Assembly: GCA_043228905.1 (NCBI GenBank)
Contig: JBHGNT010000011.1
Coordinates: forward strand, 13,702,001-13,766,000
DNA: 64,000 nt
Origin: Azolla caroliniana
Taxonomy: Eukaryota > Polypodiophyta
Direction of reading: 5' to 3'
Shown: positions 1-10,109 of the stretch, in pieces
How positions within the stretch are numbered: the first letter of the stretch is position 1
How the letters are laid out: the number at the start of each line of letters is the position of its first letter
Program-made: the position numbers and the translations under genes
The notes under the pieces: generated by a model
Database searches by the model: none
Told to the model about the DNA's origin: nothing
The model's input: only the letters and a program-made list of their open reading frames with translations

Positions 1-1971
1 ATGGAGGATGGGCTGGAATCAGATCTTTTCATTTGTAATTCGAGTATGGACATGTATGCTAAGTGTGGATGCCTCAAGGATGCACACAAGGTGTTTTGTG
101 ATATGAATCAGCGGGATGGAGTGTCATGGAATTCGCTTATTACAGGTTATGCACAACATGCAAATGGTGAGGAGGCTGTCCGGCTTCTGCAGCAAATGCT
201 CGTGGCTGGCCTGTGCCCTGATGATGTCACTTTTTCTAGTGTTATCAAAGCATGCGCTGTTATACATGATATATGTCTGGGTGAATTGGTCCATCAATGT
301 ATCATAGAACATGGCCTTGCCGATAATGTCCATGTAGGTAATATACTTATTCACATGTATATGGCATGTGGGAATGTGGAAGATGCGAATAATGTTTTTC
401 AGAAGCTAACAAATCCTGATGTTGTGACATGGAGTACTATGATGTCTGGTTATGCTCATCATGGACATGGTGACCTAGCTTTAACAACATTTGCATGGAT
501 GCAAGGGGAAGGGTTGAAACCCAACAAGGTAACATATCCTAGCATTCTGAAAGCTTGTGCGATTATACCGGCCCTTGATCAAGGTAAATCAATCCATTCT
601 CATATTATAGAGAATGATTTTGGGTCGGATGCTTACATTGTAAGTGCACTTATTGATATGTATGCAAAATGTGGAAGCTTGGATGATGCATCTAGAGTCT
701 TTGATCAATTTTCACAGAGAAGTGAAGTGGCTTTGAATTCTATGATTTCTGCTTATGCTCAGCATGAGCATGGGCAAGAAGCCTTTCGACTTTTCCATCG
801 GTTTGAGCAGCTGGGATTCAAGCCAGATAGAGTTACATTGCTTAATGTGGTAAAGGCTTGTTCTATCATCGTAGCACTGGAATGGGGAATGTTGCTTCAC
901 GACCAAATAGTGAGATGTGGATACGTGGACGAGTTATCCATTTGTAATGCTCTTATTGACATGTATTCGAAATGTGGAAGCCTGGCTGATGCATGTACTG
1001 TCTTTGAGAAAATGCCTACCCGAGGTGTGATCACATGGAGTGCAATGCTTGCTGGCTATGCCTTGCACAATGAATATGATATTGTTCTTCAGTGCTTTGA
1101 AGAGATGCAGAATATAGGTCTGAAACCAAACCATGTAACGTTTCTTTCTCTTCTATCTGCATGTGGTCATAAGGGTCTCATTGATAAAGCATATGATTAC
1201 TTTTATTCGATGAAGGCTGGGTATGGTATTAAGCCTGCAACTGAGCACTATAATTGTATGATTGACCTTCTTGGTCGAGCAGGCCGGGTGGATGAAGCAG
1301 AGTATCTGCTTCTTACAATGCCGTATAGAAACAAGTTTTTATCATGGAAGTCGTTACTGAGTCACTCTAAAGTTTACAGGAACGTACAGCTTGGAAGACG
1401 ATGTTTTGATCATCTTATTGCCATTGATTCGGCGGATGCTTCTCTCTACGCACTCATGTCAGATATCTATGCTGATGCAAATATGTGGGAAGAAGTACGC
1501 CAGATTCAAGAGATGAAAATGAATGCATGTGCACGGAAAAGTCCAGCAAAAGCCTTTATTCCAGTTGAGAACATGGTGCATGACTTTATTGATGGAGACC
1601 GAAGGCACTCTGAAAGTGATAATATCTACACAAGACTTAAAGAAATAGACAACAAAATGAAAGAGCACAAAATAATCTCGCATTTACCACCTATATGGAA
1701 ATTGAATTCTGTTGATGAAGACAAAGAGGATGTGCTAGGGGGTCATTGTGAACTGCTTGCTATAGCATTTGGACTCATTACTACCCAAGCTGGCACAACT
1801 TTGCGAGTGGCCAAGAATCTGAAGGTGTGTACTGATTGTCACACTGCAATGAAGTTTATCTCCAAAATTGAAAAGCGAGATATAATGCTCATGGATAATT
1901 ATTGTGTCCATCATGTAAAAGATGGTATATGTTCCTGTAAGGATTTGCCTAACAAAGGAATGGGTTCTTGA
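1..1971 (+). CDS. PLS-class PPR protein with E and DYW domains (5' end outside window)
   Basis: This open frame of 656 codons plus stop starts at base 1 and is almost certainly cut by the window edge, because it opens in the middle of a PPR repeat (NSSMDMYAKCG). About five P-L-S repeat sets follow, with the usual signatures (LIDMYAKCGSLDDA, KACAIIPALDQGKSIH, GLKPNHVTFLSLLSACGH). An E/E+ region runs from about residue 410 to 530 and a DYW deaminase-like domain closes the protein. The cytidine deaminase core is present: HCE at 582-584, CTDCH at 610-614, HH at 637-638 and CSC at 644-646. The family acts in mitochondria or plastids, where the repeats bind RNA and the DYW domain performs C-to-U editing. 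The protein does not end in Asp-Tyr-Trp: it reads KDLP and then six more residues, and the PG box before the DYW domain is also weakened (KSPAKAF). It may be a divergent or decaying editor. No intron is seen, as is usual for this family. Confidence 0.94.
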   Translation: MEDGLESDLFICNSSMDMYAKCGCLKDAHKVFCDMNQRDGVSWNSLITGYAQHANGEEAVRLLQQMLVAGLCPDDVTFSSVIKACAVIHDICLGELVHQCIIEHGLADNVHVGNILIHMYMACGNVEDANNVFQKLTNPDVVTWSTMMSGYAHHGHGDLALTTFAWMQGEGLKPNKVTYPSILKACAIIPALDQGKSIHSHIIENDFGSDAYIVSALIDMYAKCGSLDDASRVFDQFSQRSEVALNSMISAYAQHEHGQEAFRLFHRFEQLGFKPDRVTLLNVVKACSIIVALEWGMLLHDQIVRCGYVDELSICNALIDMYSKCGSLADACTVFEKMPTRGVITWSAMLAGYALHNEYDIVLQCFEEMQNIGLKPNHVTFLSLLSACGHKGLIDKAYDYFYSMKAGYGIKPATEHYNCMIDLLGRAGRVDEAEYLLLTMPYRNKFLSWKSLLSHSKVYRNVQLGRRCFDHLIAIDSADASLYALMSDIYADANMWEEVRQIQEMKMNACARKSPAKAFIPVENMVHDFIDGDRRHSESDNIYTRLKEIDNKMKEHKIISHLPPIWKLNSVDEDKEDVLGGHCELLAIAFGLITTQAGTTLRVAKNLKVCTDCHTAMKFISKIEKRDIMLMDNYCVHHVKDGICSCKDLPNKGMGS

Positions 1972-3145
1972 GCTGAATGACTGTGCTTGCTGAAAGTGAT
2001 ATCATCCATAAATGATTTAACTGTAACATGTGACATTTTCAGAGAGTTGGCAACTAATAGCAACGATTAATGCTTGGATGGAAAAGGACATGTAAAGGGC
2101 AGAGTCTGTCTATTGCTGACAAAATAGTGTCCTTTGTTGCTTTGTTGTTTACAATGGTATCTCGAAAGCTTAGCCCTTTTCTCATAAAACATTGTTAAGG
2201 AAGAGAGTCACCAAAGTAGGCACTAAAGAAAGTGCAGTTTGGTCAACAGTCTGAGGATGATCAACAGCCCCAGATCAAACATATTCAGTACTTTATGGCC
2301 ACAATCAGATAAAATTATTATTGTGACTCCTGTCAGTTTTTGACAAACTGACAAGAAACTCTCCACTGAAATGCTTGCCAACATTATATTGGGTAATTGA
2401 AATGCTAACGAATTGCTTACCTTGAGGTGTGGCATACATGTTCAACAGATAGGACACTAGATTACATACTCATAAATATCCCGGTGCAACATACAACAAG
2501 TATCCCTGCACAAGGTCAAGCAACAAAACTGACAGACATACATTTGGTGTATCCTATGATGTCCTGCACTACTACTAGCATGACACCCTGTCAAGGATAT
2601 AGTACCAAGTGTCATGGTCTGTAGGGACATGAACTCTCCCTTATGGAAGTAACAACCCATTTTCAGTGGTAATGTATTCTTCCATTGTCTTTTTTTTCTG
2701 AAGTAAAGTAAGAATGTGATGTGGGCAAATAACTCTTGCAACCCTCTACATAAGTTAGACCTCATCGTCTTTCTACGAGTTGTCACACTATCTTATATGC
2801 AGAGTCATGCCTATATCTCCCACTAACATCTCTTGCTCGTGATGTGAGTTAATAAAAAACCCGATTTTAGGATATAACTAAGGGCATCCGCTCTGAGTTC
2901 TATCAGCCCTGATGCTATCTAAATGTAAAAGTTAAAACCAAACTCAATAAATGATATTCATCGAATGAGTCTTTACCAATGACCCAGCACAACAACTTTC
3001 ACTCATCAATCAAATAATTGTCTTAACACATTAGGTCTCCCATCTTTGCGTAACACTAGCAAATGTATCCAACAGAAACAGTTTATTGGGGTTGATGTTG
3101 TCAACGACTATGTGGCTGCGAGAGGTCTTTATCACTGTCAATTTA
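1972..3145. other. intergenic region 3' of the PPR gene
   Basis: No gene is seen. The first few hundred bases are probably the 3' UTR of the PPR gene. An AATAAA-type signal at about 2850 is rather far from the stop codon. Short frames on both strands have no recognisable motifs. Confidence 0.5.
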
Positions 3146-3153
3146 TGGTTAAT
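3146..3153. repeat. 8-bp target site duplication, left (copy 1)
   Basis: TGGTTAAT, repeated exactly at 3623-3630 on the other side of the element. Confidence 0.85.
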
Positions 3154-3622
3154 TAACAATCAGCAACGGTTCGGTTTGAACCGAACCAAACCGCGCAACC
3201 GTGGCTTAATGGTAAAAATGGTTTGGTTCGGTTCGGGTTCGGGTATTTTTAAACAGTTTGGTTCGGTTTGAACAGTCAAAACCCGTGGTTTTAACGGTTT
3301 AACGGTTTCTATTTTTTCTTTTTATTTTAAAAAATGTAAAAAAATTAAAAATTTGTTTTTAAACCATCTTTTCATTTTCCTGCCTTATTCTCACATTTTT
3401 GAAATATTTTAAATTTTTAAATTTGAATTTTGACCTAAGTTGAAAATTGAAACCAAGCCACGAAACCGCGGTTTTACCGGTTTAATGGCTTAATGGTTTG
3501 AATTTTTTGTAATGGTTCGTTTAAGGGTTTCCTAGTTCGGTTCGATTTGGTTCAAGTTTCGAAAATTTTAAACGGTTCGGTTTTTACCCTCTCGAACCGA
3601 ACCGAACCGTTGCCGATTGTTA
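3154..3622 (+). mobile_element. hAT-type non-autonomous element (MITE-like), copy 1
   Basis: This 469-bp element begins TAACAATCAGCAACGGTTCG and ends with the matching inverted repeat (..CGTTGCCGATTGTTA), with one mismatch in the outer 22 bases. It is flanked on both sides by the 8-bp duplication TGGTTAAT (3146-3153 and 3623-3630); 8 bp is the hAT superfamily size. The subterminal parts are rich in GGTTCGGTT and its complement, and the centre is AT-rich with no coding capacity. A second copy lies in the opposite orientation at 37740-38203. Transposition would have to be supplied by a transposase from elsewhere. Confidence 0.85.
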
Positions 3623-3630
3623 TGGTTAAT
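3623..3630. repeat. 8-bp target site duplication, right (copy 1)
   Basis: TGGTTAAT, the partner of 3146-3153. Confidence 0.85.
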
Positions 3631-6600
3631 CCGAATTACAATTAAGGTTTGTCGGGCATAGTTTTGCCAAACTCTTTTAGTTTTTTGGCTTTGTAGATTG
3701 TAATTTTTTAACCATATGTAACTATGCTTTCATTTGAGTTAGAATTTGGGCTCAATGAACCCTTATTGTCTTGTAACCAACTTCACTTCAATTACATACA
3801 TTTTGGCAATTGCAATTGCTTGTCTCTAAATGCTTGCTTCAAATTTTTTAGAAATTTAGAAATTATCAACCAAGTTGAAATCGTTAATCTAAATCTTCAA
3901 GGTTTAGAATAACAATTTGAATGAAAGACGCTCAACCTGTGCAGGCTTCCTCTTGATGATCTTGATCCCACATAGGTTAACTTCATGAATGAAAATTCTG
4001 AAGAAAAGTTGTTAAAATTCAACTCTGGTTAGATATTTGTAAACTAAATCTCTTTCCTGAATTTGATTTTGCTTTAAAAATTTTAGATGATGCAATAGGT
4101 CTTTGAGGAATCTTGATTTGCATAGGTTTTGACGAAAAACACAGTCGAAAAAAAAAGAATAGGCCTCAATTCTCTCCTTGAAATTTTGAGAAGACACTTT
4201 ACATTTGGAAACTCAATTGTCTACATATGTCATCATTCAGAATGGCGATACATCATCTCATGGGTTTATTCTATGCATTTTATGTTTGATAAGCAGAACT
4301 CTGGACACAAAAATTTGGCATTTTTTGCATCATCAATGCATCCCATAACATCCAAAAATCCCCATAGCCAGTTTTGAAGCACCTTGATCAAATGTCAAGA
4401 GGGATTGAGAGTCTTGGCCCGTGGGGATTTTTTGGTTATGTTGAACACATTGGTGATATCAACCGCAACCAACTCCACAATACATCATATGAATTTCTAC
4501 TCATTGTTGAGGTTTTCCCATCAAATTTGGCTCCCCTTAAGGCACTTGAAAATGAGTAAAATTTCACAAATATTTTTCCAACAAGGTAGATATCCAAGCC
4601 CAACCATTCCAAGGTTGACCCTCATCACTCTCATTCCAATACAAGTACGTGTTATACAAAGATTTGTCTAACATTCATTGGGAAGTAAAAGCCCATGGTG
4701 AGGATTGAAGTTGGTTGTCATCAATTCAATTTTAAAAGTATAGTGTAAATTATCAAGTAGACAAAGAGACACCATACAAAACACGAAGGTCATGATTTAA
4801 CCCCTACATTTTACAATGGCATTTAGCAAATTAACACAATTCATGGGATTTGAACTTACGCTATCCAGCATTGTAGGTTGATTAGTGGTATTGGACCTTT
4901 GGTGCATTGATATATAAAAACCATTTCTTACCACTACTTTAGCATGTTAAGTAGAAGAAAACAAGAATTTACTTCATATAACAAATCACCTAGCCCTTGC
5001 TTCGAAATCGCTTGTTAGAAAAAATCATAATAATAATATATCAATATATTAATCTACATGCAAATGGTAGATAAGCAATGACACTTTTTGTACATGAATG
5101 GCAAGGTCAAAGTCTAGTTCTTTTTTATGACATTTCATTCTTTAAACACAAAATCACATGAACAACCCTATATTTGCAGAATGTTTTGTTCCAAAATTGG
5201 AGAGTTGTGAATAGTTAAACCCAGCATCTATTGTTGGGAATGGAAATAACGTGATTGAAGTAAATTATTTAATATGTTTTTCAATGTCAATTGTCAAACT
5301 AAGATTGAGAATCGTTAAAATGTCAATCAAAGCTCCAATTCTAACCTAGGGCCAGCCAAAAGTTGACTTACATTGTCACCATTTAGGAATGGAAATGTGT
5401 GAACATGCATTTTTTATATTGTTGCACTCTTAAGATTTGAAATGCATGCAATAAGTTATAACACAATGTGAGTAGATCAAAGTCAATTCATGAAGTCAAT
5501 TCATTAATTCATTTGTCTTTAAATGTTTGTATATACTAAGATTGGCCAAGACCCTCAAAACCATGTCTTAAAGATGACAAGGGGTGGATAGATATATGGC
5601 CAAAGTTGTAACTTATGGCCATAAGGTGGCCTACATACTTAGCAGTTGGGTAATGAACTAAACAATAGGGAATGGTATCCTTGGGACATGTGTGAGTTGA
5701 CAAAGTCCGTCCACAATATTGTGAATTTGAGTGTACATGGCCACAAGGCATAATGTACAAATGAGCTAGAAGGCCCAAGGGGACCAGCAATTCATACGAT
5801 CATCATGTAGCTCCGCACTAGAATCTCACAAATCCTTGACATAATCCATTATCAGCTCATTGACCCCATTTTGCATGAGCCTAAAATTATTGTATGCCAT
5901 TAATTTTCTATAACTCATCATTTTTGTAACAAAACCAAAACATATGATTCCAACCATGATCATGCATACAAAAGCTCTTTCATAGGGTAGTATATTGATG
6001 TACATTATCCTACAAATCTATGAGAAGTAAACAAAGTATCACTTGTCTATCTTATTACTTCTAGTAAGTTTACGTGGTGTTGATAGAATAAGTTTACCGG
6101 GAGGAATCTAAAAAACAAGGGATGTGTTTATTCCTGATTAAAGAGTTTGAATAACTACTCACTAAGTCAACACTAAGAGTTACTTAGATAAGACAATGGA
6201 AAATATAGAGATATGGGTATCCCAATACCCGCAAACATGCTACTCTCAACTCCATTATGTCCCAAATAAATAGTATGGTTGTATGTTGCCAAGCCCTCAA
6301 ATATGCTAACGTCAGCTCCATTGCCTCGCACATAAGCATCATGTTTTTTTGTTGCAAACCCCTCAATATCCAACTTTGAACTATTTGTGCATTCGCACAT
6401 AATCACAAAATGTGGTCGTTTATGCTAGCTTAACATTGCAATTGTAAAGACATAAGCAATGGTTCATTTCTGCGATCACTTATTCTCAAAATGTTGTGTT
6501 TGTTAATATGATTTGAAATATATCACAAGCATATTGCTGATAATTGATGCAGTCTCAACGTGTAGGATCACCAATTCAGTCCAGTATGTGTTACATTTCT

Positions 6601-6667
6601 ATATACATGATAATAAATGCCCACTTTAGTAAACACAGATTTCATGGCCATGGTTATGAAATTGATC
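3631..6667. other. intergenic, AT-rich, no recognised gene
   Basis: Only short frames without family motifs are present. The stretch is probably old repeat material. A box-B-like string near 4850 on the minus strand was not enough to call a tRNA or SINE. Confidence 0.5.
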
Positions 6668-7885
6668 TTACATTGGTTCATGGATAGTTACAGAGTCAAG
6701 GATGTTGGTGCTATCATCCCAATCATTTCCAAGGAAGTTGAGTTGGAGACCTTTGCTTTTATATGCGAGTGAGATGGAACCCCGTCTTCCTCCGCCCCAT
6801 TTGCCATCTGGTTCTCCAAGCACCTTTACAATGTCCACTGCCCGCATGTCCATCCTGTAACCAAGCATGAAGGCGAGAGATCAACGAGTGATAGCGATTC
6901 TGTTCAAAGAAGACCTACAGAACTAATTGCTATTTGGAAAGGAAAGTGAGATAAAAGATACATGTGGACAAAGAGTGATGCAACAGGGAAATAGCAAAAT
7001 ACATAGCAAGCTGCCACAATCCACATAGGGAATCACTACGGTATCATGCTTTTGTGTTAGGCAATGCCACCCTTTGCTCCAGACATAAAAACAGGGATTG
7101 GACATATGCAACCAGAAATGCAAATTTCTCACTACAGTCGTAACAGATATGTTTGCATAGAAAAAAATTTCAAGGCCAACCTCTTTGAGGATCAATAGAC
7201 ATTGCTAAATACATTACCAAAGGTAGAATGTTGGTCCTGAGTTAGACGAGGCTAACCCCTCTGGAGACCACAGTCTGGAAATTGCTGTATATGCTAATGA
7301 AGGATTGTCCTCAGGCGGAAATACAAATTGCTCACTACAGCCATAAGGCAAATATACTTGCATAGCGATAGTTTTGAATCAAAATGGTGCTCGTGTGAGT
7401 GCACTATGATTGCAAAAGGATCAATCATGATAAGTATGGTGAACTCAGAAAGCACCTTATACCTTTCCCTAATTTCAAACAATTGAACATCATCGACTAT
7501 GTACTAGTCGAACATGATGCCTTCAACTTTATACAAAATTTCAAAGTAACAGAGAGATTCTTAAATTGGGATCATGTGACGATACATGTAAGGATAAAAT
7601 TAACCCAACATGGGAAAGCCAAACCAATGCATGCCTCAGATTGGTCGCATATAAAATTATACGTCGAGAAAGACCAGTAACTGAAGAATGGAGACAATGG
7701 ACTAATATCAGCCCTCAATCAGTAGTCTCTTGTATCTGTTGATGCAATGTACATGCATGCATGCATTGTTGTAATAAGCAAAAAATATACATGGAATTTC
7801 ATGTCAATCTACATACATATTCGACATAAAAATAGCACAAGCATATATTGATATATATATATATATACATACATACATACATACA

Positions 7886-7922
<37 letters not shown>

Positions 7923-7952
7923 CATACATATATGTATGTATGTATGTATATG

Positions 7953-7988
<36 letters not shown>

Positions 7989-8022
7989 TATGTATAAATA
8001 TGTATACATATATATAACATAC

Positions 8023-8055
<33 letters not shown>

Positions 8056-8063
8056 TGTATATG

Positions 8064-8099
<36 letters not shown>

Positions 8100-8600
8100 T
8101 GTATGTATGTATGTATGTATGTATGTATGTATGTATGTATGTATATGTATAAATATATGTATGTATGTGTGTGTGTGTGTGTGTGTATATATACATATAT
8201 ATATATGCATGTATATAGGTGTATGAGACAGAATGTGTGCTGACCTCAATCCATGGGGGAGGGGACCTCGGAAGATGGCATAACCATGTGTGCCATTGTA
8301 GACGTGGAGGGCTCGCAAGAGGGAGGCCTCGAAGCAGAGGGAGAGACCCAAGCCAGGATAGTTGTGGTAGACGCAGGGAGGCCGGTTGCCAAGAGACGAG
8401 GCTGCGAAAGAGGCTTTGGAGAGTGAAGAGGTATCGCCCACATTAGCTCCTCCTCCTCCATCGTTATCATCATCAGTCACCGCCCCTGCTGCAGCTGCCT
8501 CTGCTTCTGCCTCTGCCGCCGCCAAGAGGATGAATCGAGAGAGGAAGGGGTCATCATGCAGGCAGCCCAGAAGGCCGTATACCTCCTCCACTTCTCCCAT
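6668..8600 (-). CDS. conserved-looking 180-residue protein of unknown function, two exons
   Basis: Exon 1 is 8245-8600 (minus strand, ATG at 8600) and exon 2 is 6668-6854. The donor reads GAG|GTCAGC and the acceptor GTTACAG|GATGG; the junction keeps the frame and gives 181 codons including the stop. The protein opens MGEVEEVYGLLGCLHDDP. It then has an Ala/Glu stretch, an acidic-glycine linker (about 35-60), and a compact C-terminal half with GLGLSLCFE, LRALHVYN, YAIFRGPLPHGL, VDIVKVLGEPDGKWGGG and GLQLNFLGNDW. That half alternates predicted strands and turns and looks like a real globular domain. I do not recognise the family and assign no function. I recall similar LGEP..K.GG patterns in uncharacterised plant and fungal proteins, but cannot verify this here. 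The 1390-bp intron holds a large CATA/TATG repeat and a LINE fragment. A 334-codon frame that runs from exon 1 into the repeat is an artefact of the repeat lacking stops. Confidence 0.72.
7260..7680 (+). mobile_element. LINE endonuclease fragment inside the intron of the 180-residue protein gene
   Basis: The frame 7399-7680 contains LNIIDYVLVEHDAFNFI, F.V... and DHVTIHVRI. This is the order seen at the C-terminal end of LINE apurinic endonuclease domains (IDYVL... F.V.. SDH.P). It is truncated on both sides. It lies antisense to the host gene and is a fossil, not a gene. Confidence 0.5.
7855..8215. repeat. compound tetranucleotide repeat, (ACAT)n then (ATGT)n, with TA and TG tracts
   Basis: A (TA)n tract leads into about twelve ACAT units (roughly 7866-7912). 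Long ATGT arrays follow, interrupted by the motif ATATATAACATACATATATG, which occurs twice about 93 bp apart, and a (TG)n tract ends the block (8167-8186). The two halves are complementary and could fold back on themselves. Stop-free frames in all directions here are repeat translations. Confidence 0.95.
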
Positions 8601-8679
8601 CAGACTGCTCGCAAGCAGTCTGTCTGTCTGTAGGCTCTCTCTGATTTCTGTTCTTTGAACCTCTGTACCTATACACTCT

Positions 8680-8765
8680 GACATATACACATGTATGTAT
8701 GTGTGTACGTATTTATCTAACGTATGTATCAATGTATGTATGTATGTATGTATGTATGTATGAAC
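8680..8765. repeat. short (ATGT)n microsatellite upstream of the 180-residue protein gene
   Basis: ATGT units are found at 8691-8702 and again as a clean run at about 8733-8762. This lies in the presumed promoter or 5' UTR of the minus-strand gene starting at 8600. Confidence 0.85.
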
Positions 8766-8964
8766 GTACGTGTCTATTTGCACCCAAATCATAAAAGAGG
8801 CGTTCTTGGTCATGGAATTGGGGCCTTGGGACGGTGCGCGACCCGGCTTATTTGAGGGTGTATGCGCGATCTACACCGTCCGATCCTTATCCAAATAAAG
8901 CACACCCAATCAAAAAGTTGTCACCCTCTGTCACTGGATGCCCGACCATTAAATATCCAAGACA

Positions 8965-9135
8965 CCCTACTCACTAGATTCAGACGCCCTTGCCCTACTC
9001 ACACCTCTCCAGACGCCCTACTCATACTAGGAAGATGCCCTGCTCACACCCTTCACACACCCTGCTCCGTGGAAGACGCCCTACTCACACCCTTCGGATG
9101 CCTTGCTCTGCAGAAGACGCCTTGCTTATACTTAT
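8965..9135. repeat. degenerate tandem repeat based on GACGCCCTACTCACACC
   Basis: At least six imperfect units of 17-25 bp are visible (GACGCCCTTGCCCTACTCAC, GACGCCCTACTCATAC, GATGCCCTGCTCACACC, GACGCCCTACTCACACC, GATGCCTTGCTC, GACGCCTTGCTTATAC). No coding function is apparent. Confidence 0.6.
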
Positions 9136-10100
9136 TGAGGCGCTCAACTAAAATTAAGGGTTTAGGGTATAAAACCCTTTGTCGATCGGCTTTTTGACAT
9201 TTCTCAAATCAGAGATTGTGGTTTTAGGAGGGATTGTTGACATCCATCGGCATGCACCAAAAAATCACCTACACCTGCATTATGATCAACATCACCACCT
9301 GCAAAAATACCATTTTCAAGCAACAAGCAAAAGTAGATACCAATAAAATACATACCTCCCAACTTAGCAAGTGGCAATGCAGATGCAGGTGCAGGTAATT
9401 AGCAATGAAGTTGGTGATGACTTCTTCCCTCCTAAAACCTTGGTCGTCTATTTCAAAAATGTGACAAAAATGACAAACATATGGGTTTTAGTTGACTATC
9501 ATTATAAGTCAGGCTCCCCCAATTAGTTGGGCTCCTTTGAGTCAAGATCCCTTTATGAGTCGGGATACTGCCCTAAGATGGTCGGGCTCCTACCTTTGAG
9601 TTGGGCGACTGTAGAGTGTTAAGTTGGCCAACTAATTTGAGTCAAGCAACTAAGATTTGAATGGTCATTCTACTTGGGCTCCCAAATTTCAGTTTTTTTG
9701 ATGACACTTTTTTTTTTTATAAAGATCGCACGCTGCAAATCGCACACGCCCTCAAAAACACGTTCTGCATCATCCATGGCCATGATTCTGTCGCCAAGCC
9801 TCATTATGATCTGGGTGCAAATAGACATGTCAATATGTATGTGTGTGTGTGTGTATGCATGCGTATGTGTGTTTGTATTTGTATGTATTGGCTTTTTACA
9901 CTAAGATTTAGGACACGAGCCTTAATGTTATCACAATGATAGGTTGACAAACTTGCATCATTTGTAACATAGTAACACAAAAGTGGCTTCAACGATTGTG
10001 CATGTTACAGTGACACAATGGACGTGTCTCTTCTCCATATAAGTTGAGGAGAACACTCTCCATGGATTCCTTACATGCCCAATTGCAAACATAACATAAT
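9136..10100. other. intergenic, no gene seen
   Basis: It contains a run of imperfect GTCGGGCTCC/GTTGGGCTCC phrases (about 9500-9620) and a TG-rich microsatellite (about 9836-9885). No coding signal is present. Confidence 0.5.
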
Positions 10101-10109
10101 TATCCAAAA

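Noticed and set aside
4840-4900. tRNA- or SINE-like box B on the minus strand (AGTTCAAATCCC)
   Set aside because: No convincing box A at the right spacing, no cloverleaf and no tail.
7809-8813. 334-codon minus-strand frame ending in long Thr-Tyr-Ile-His repeats
   Set aside because: The repeat part is translation of a microsatellite. Only the 8245-8600 section is coding, and it splices to 6668-6854.
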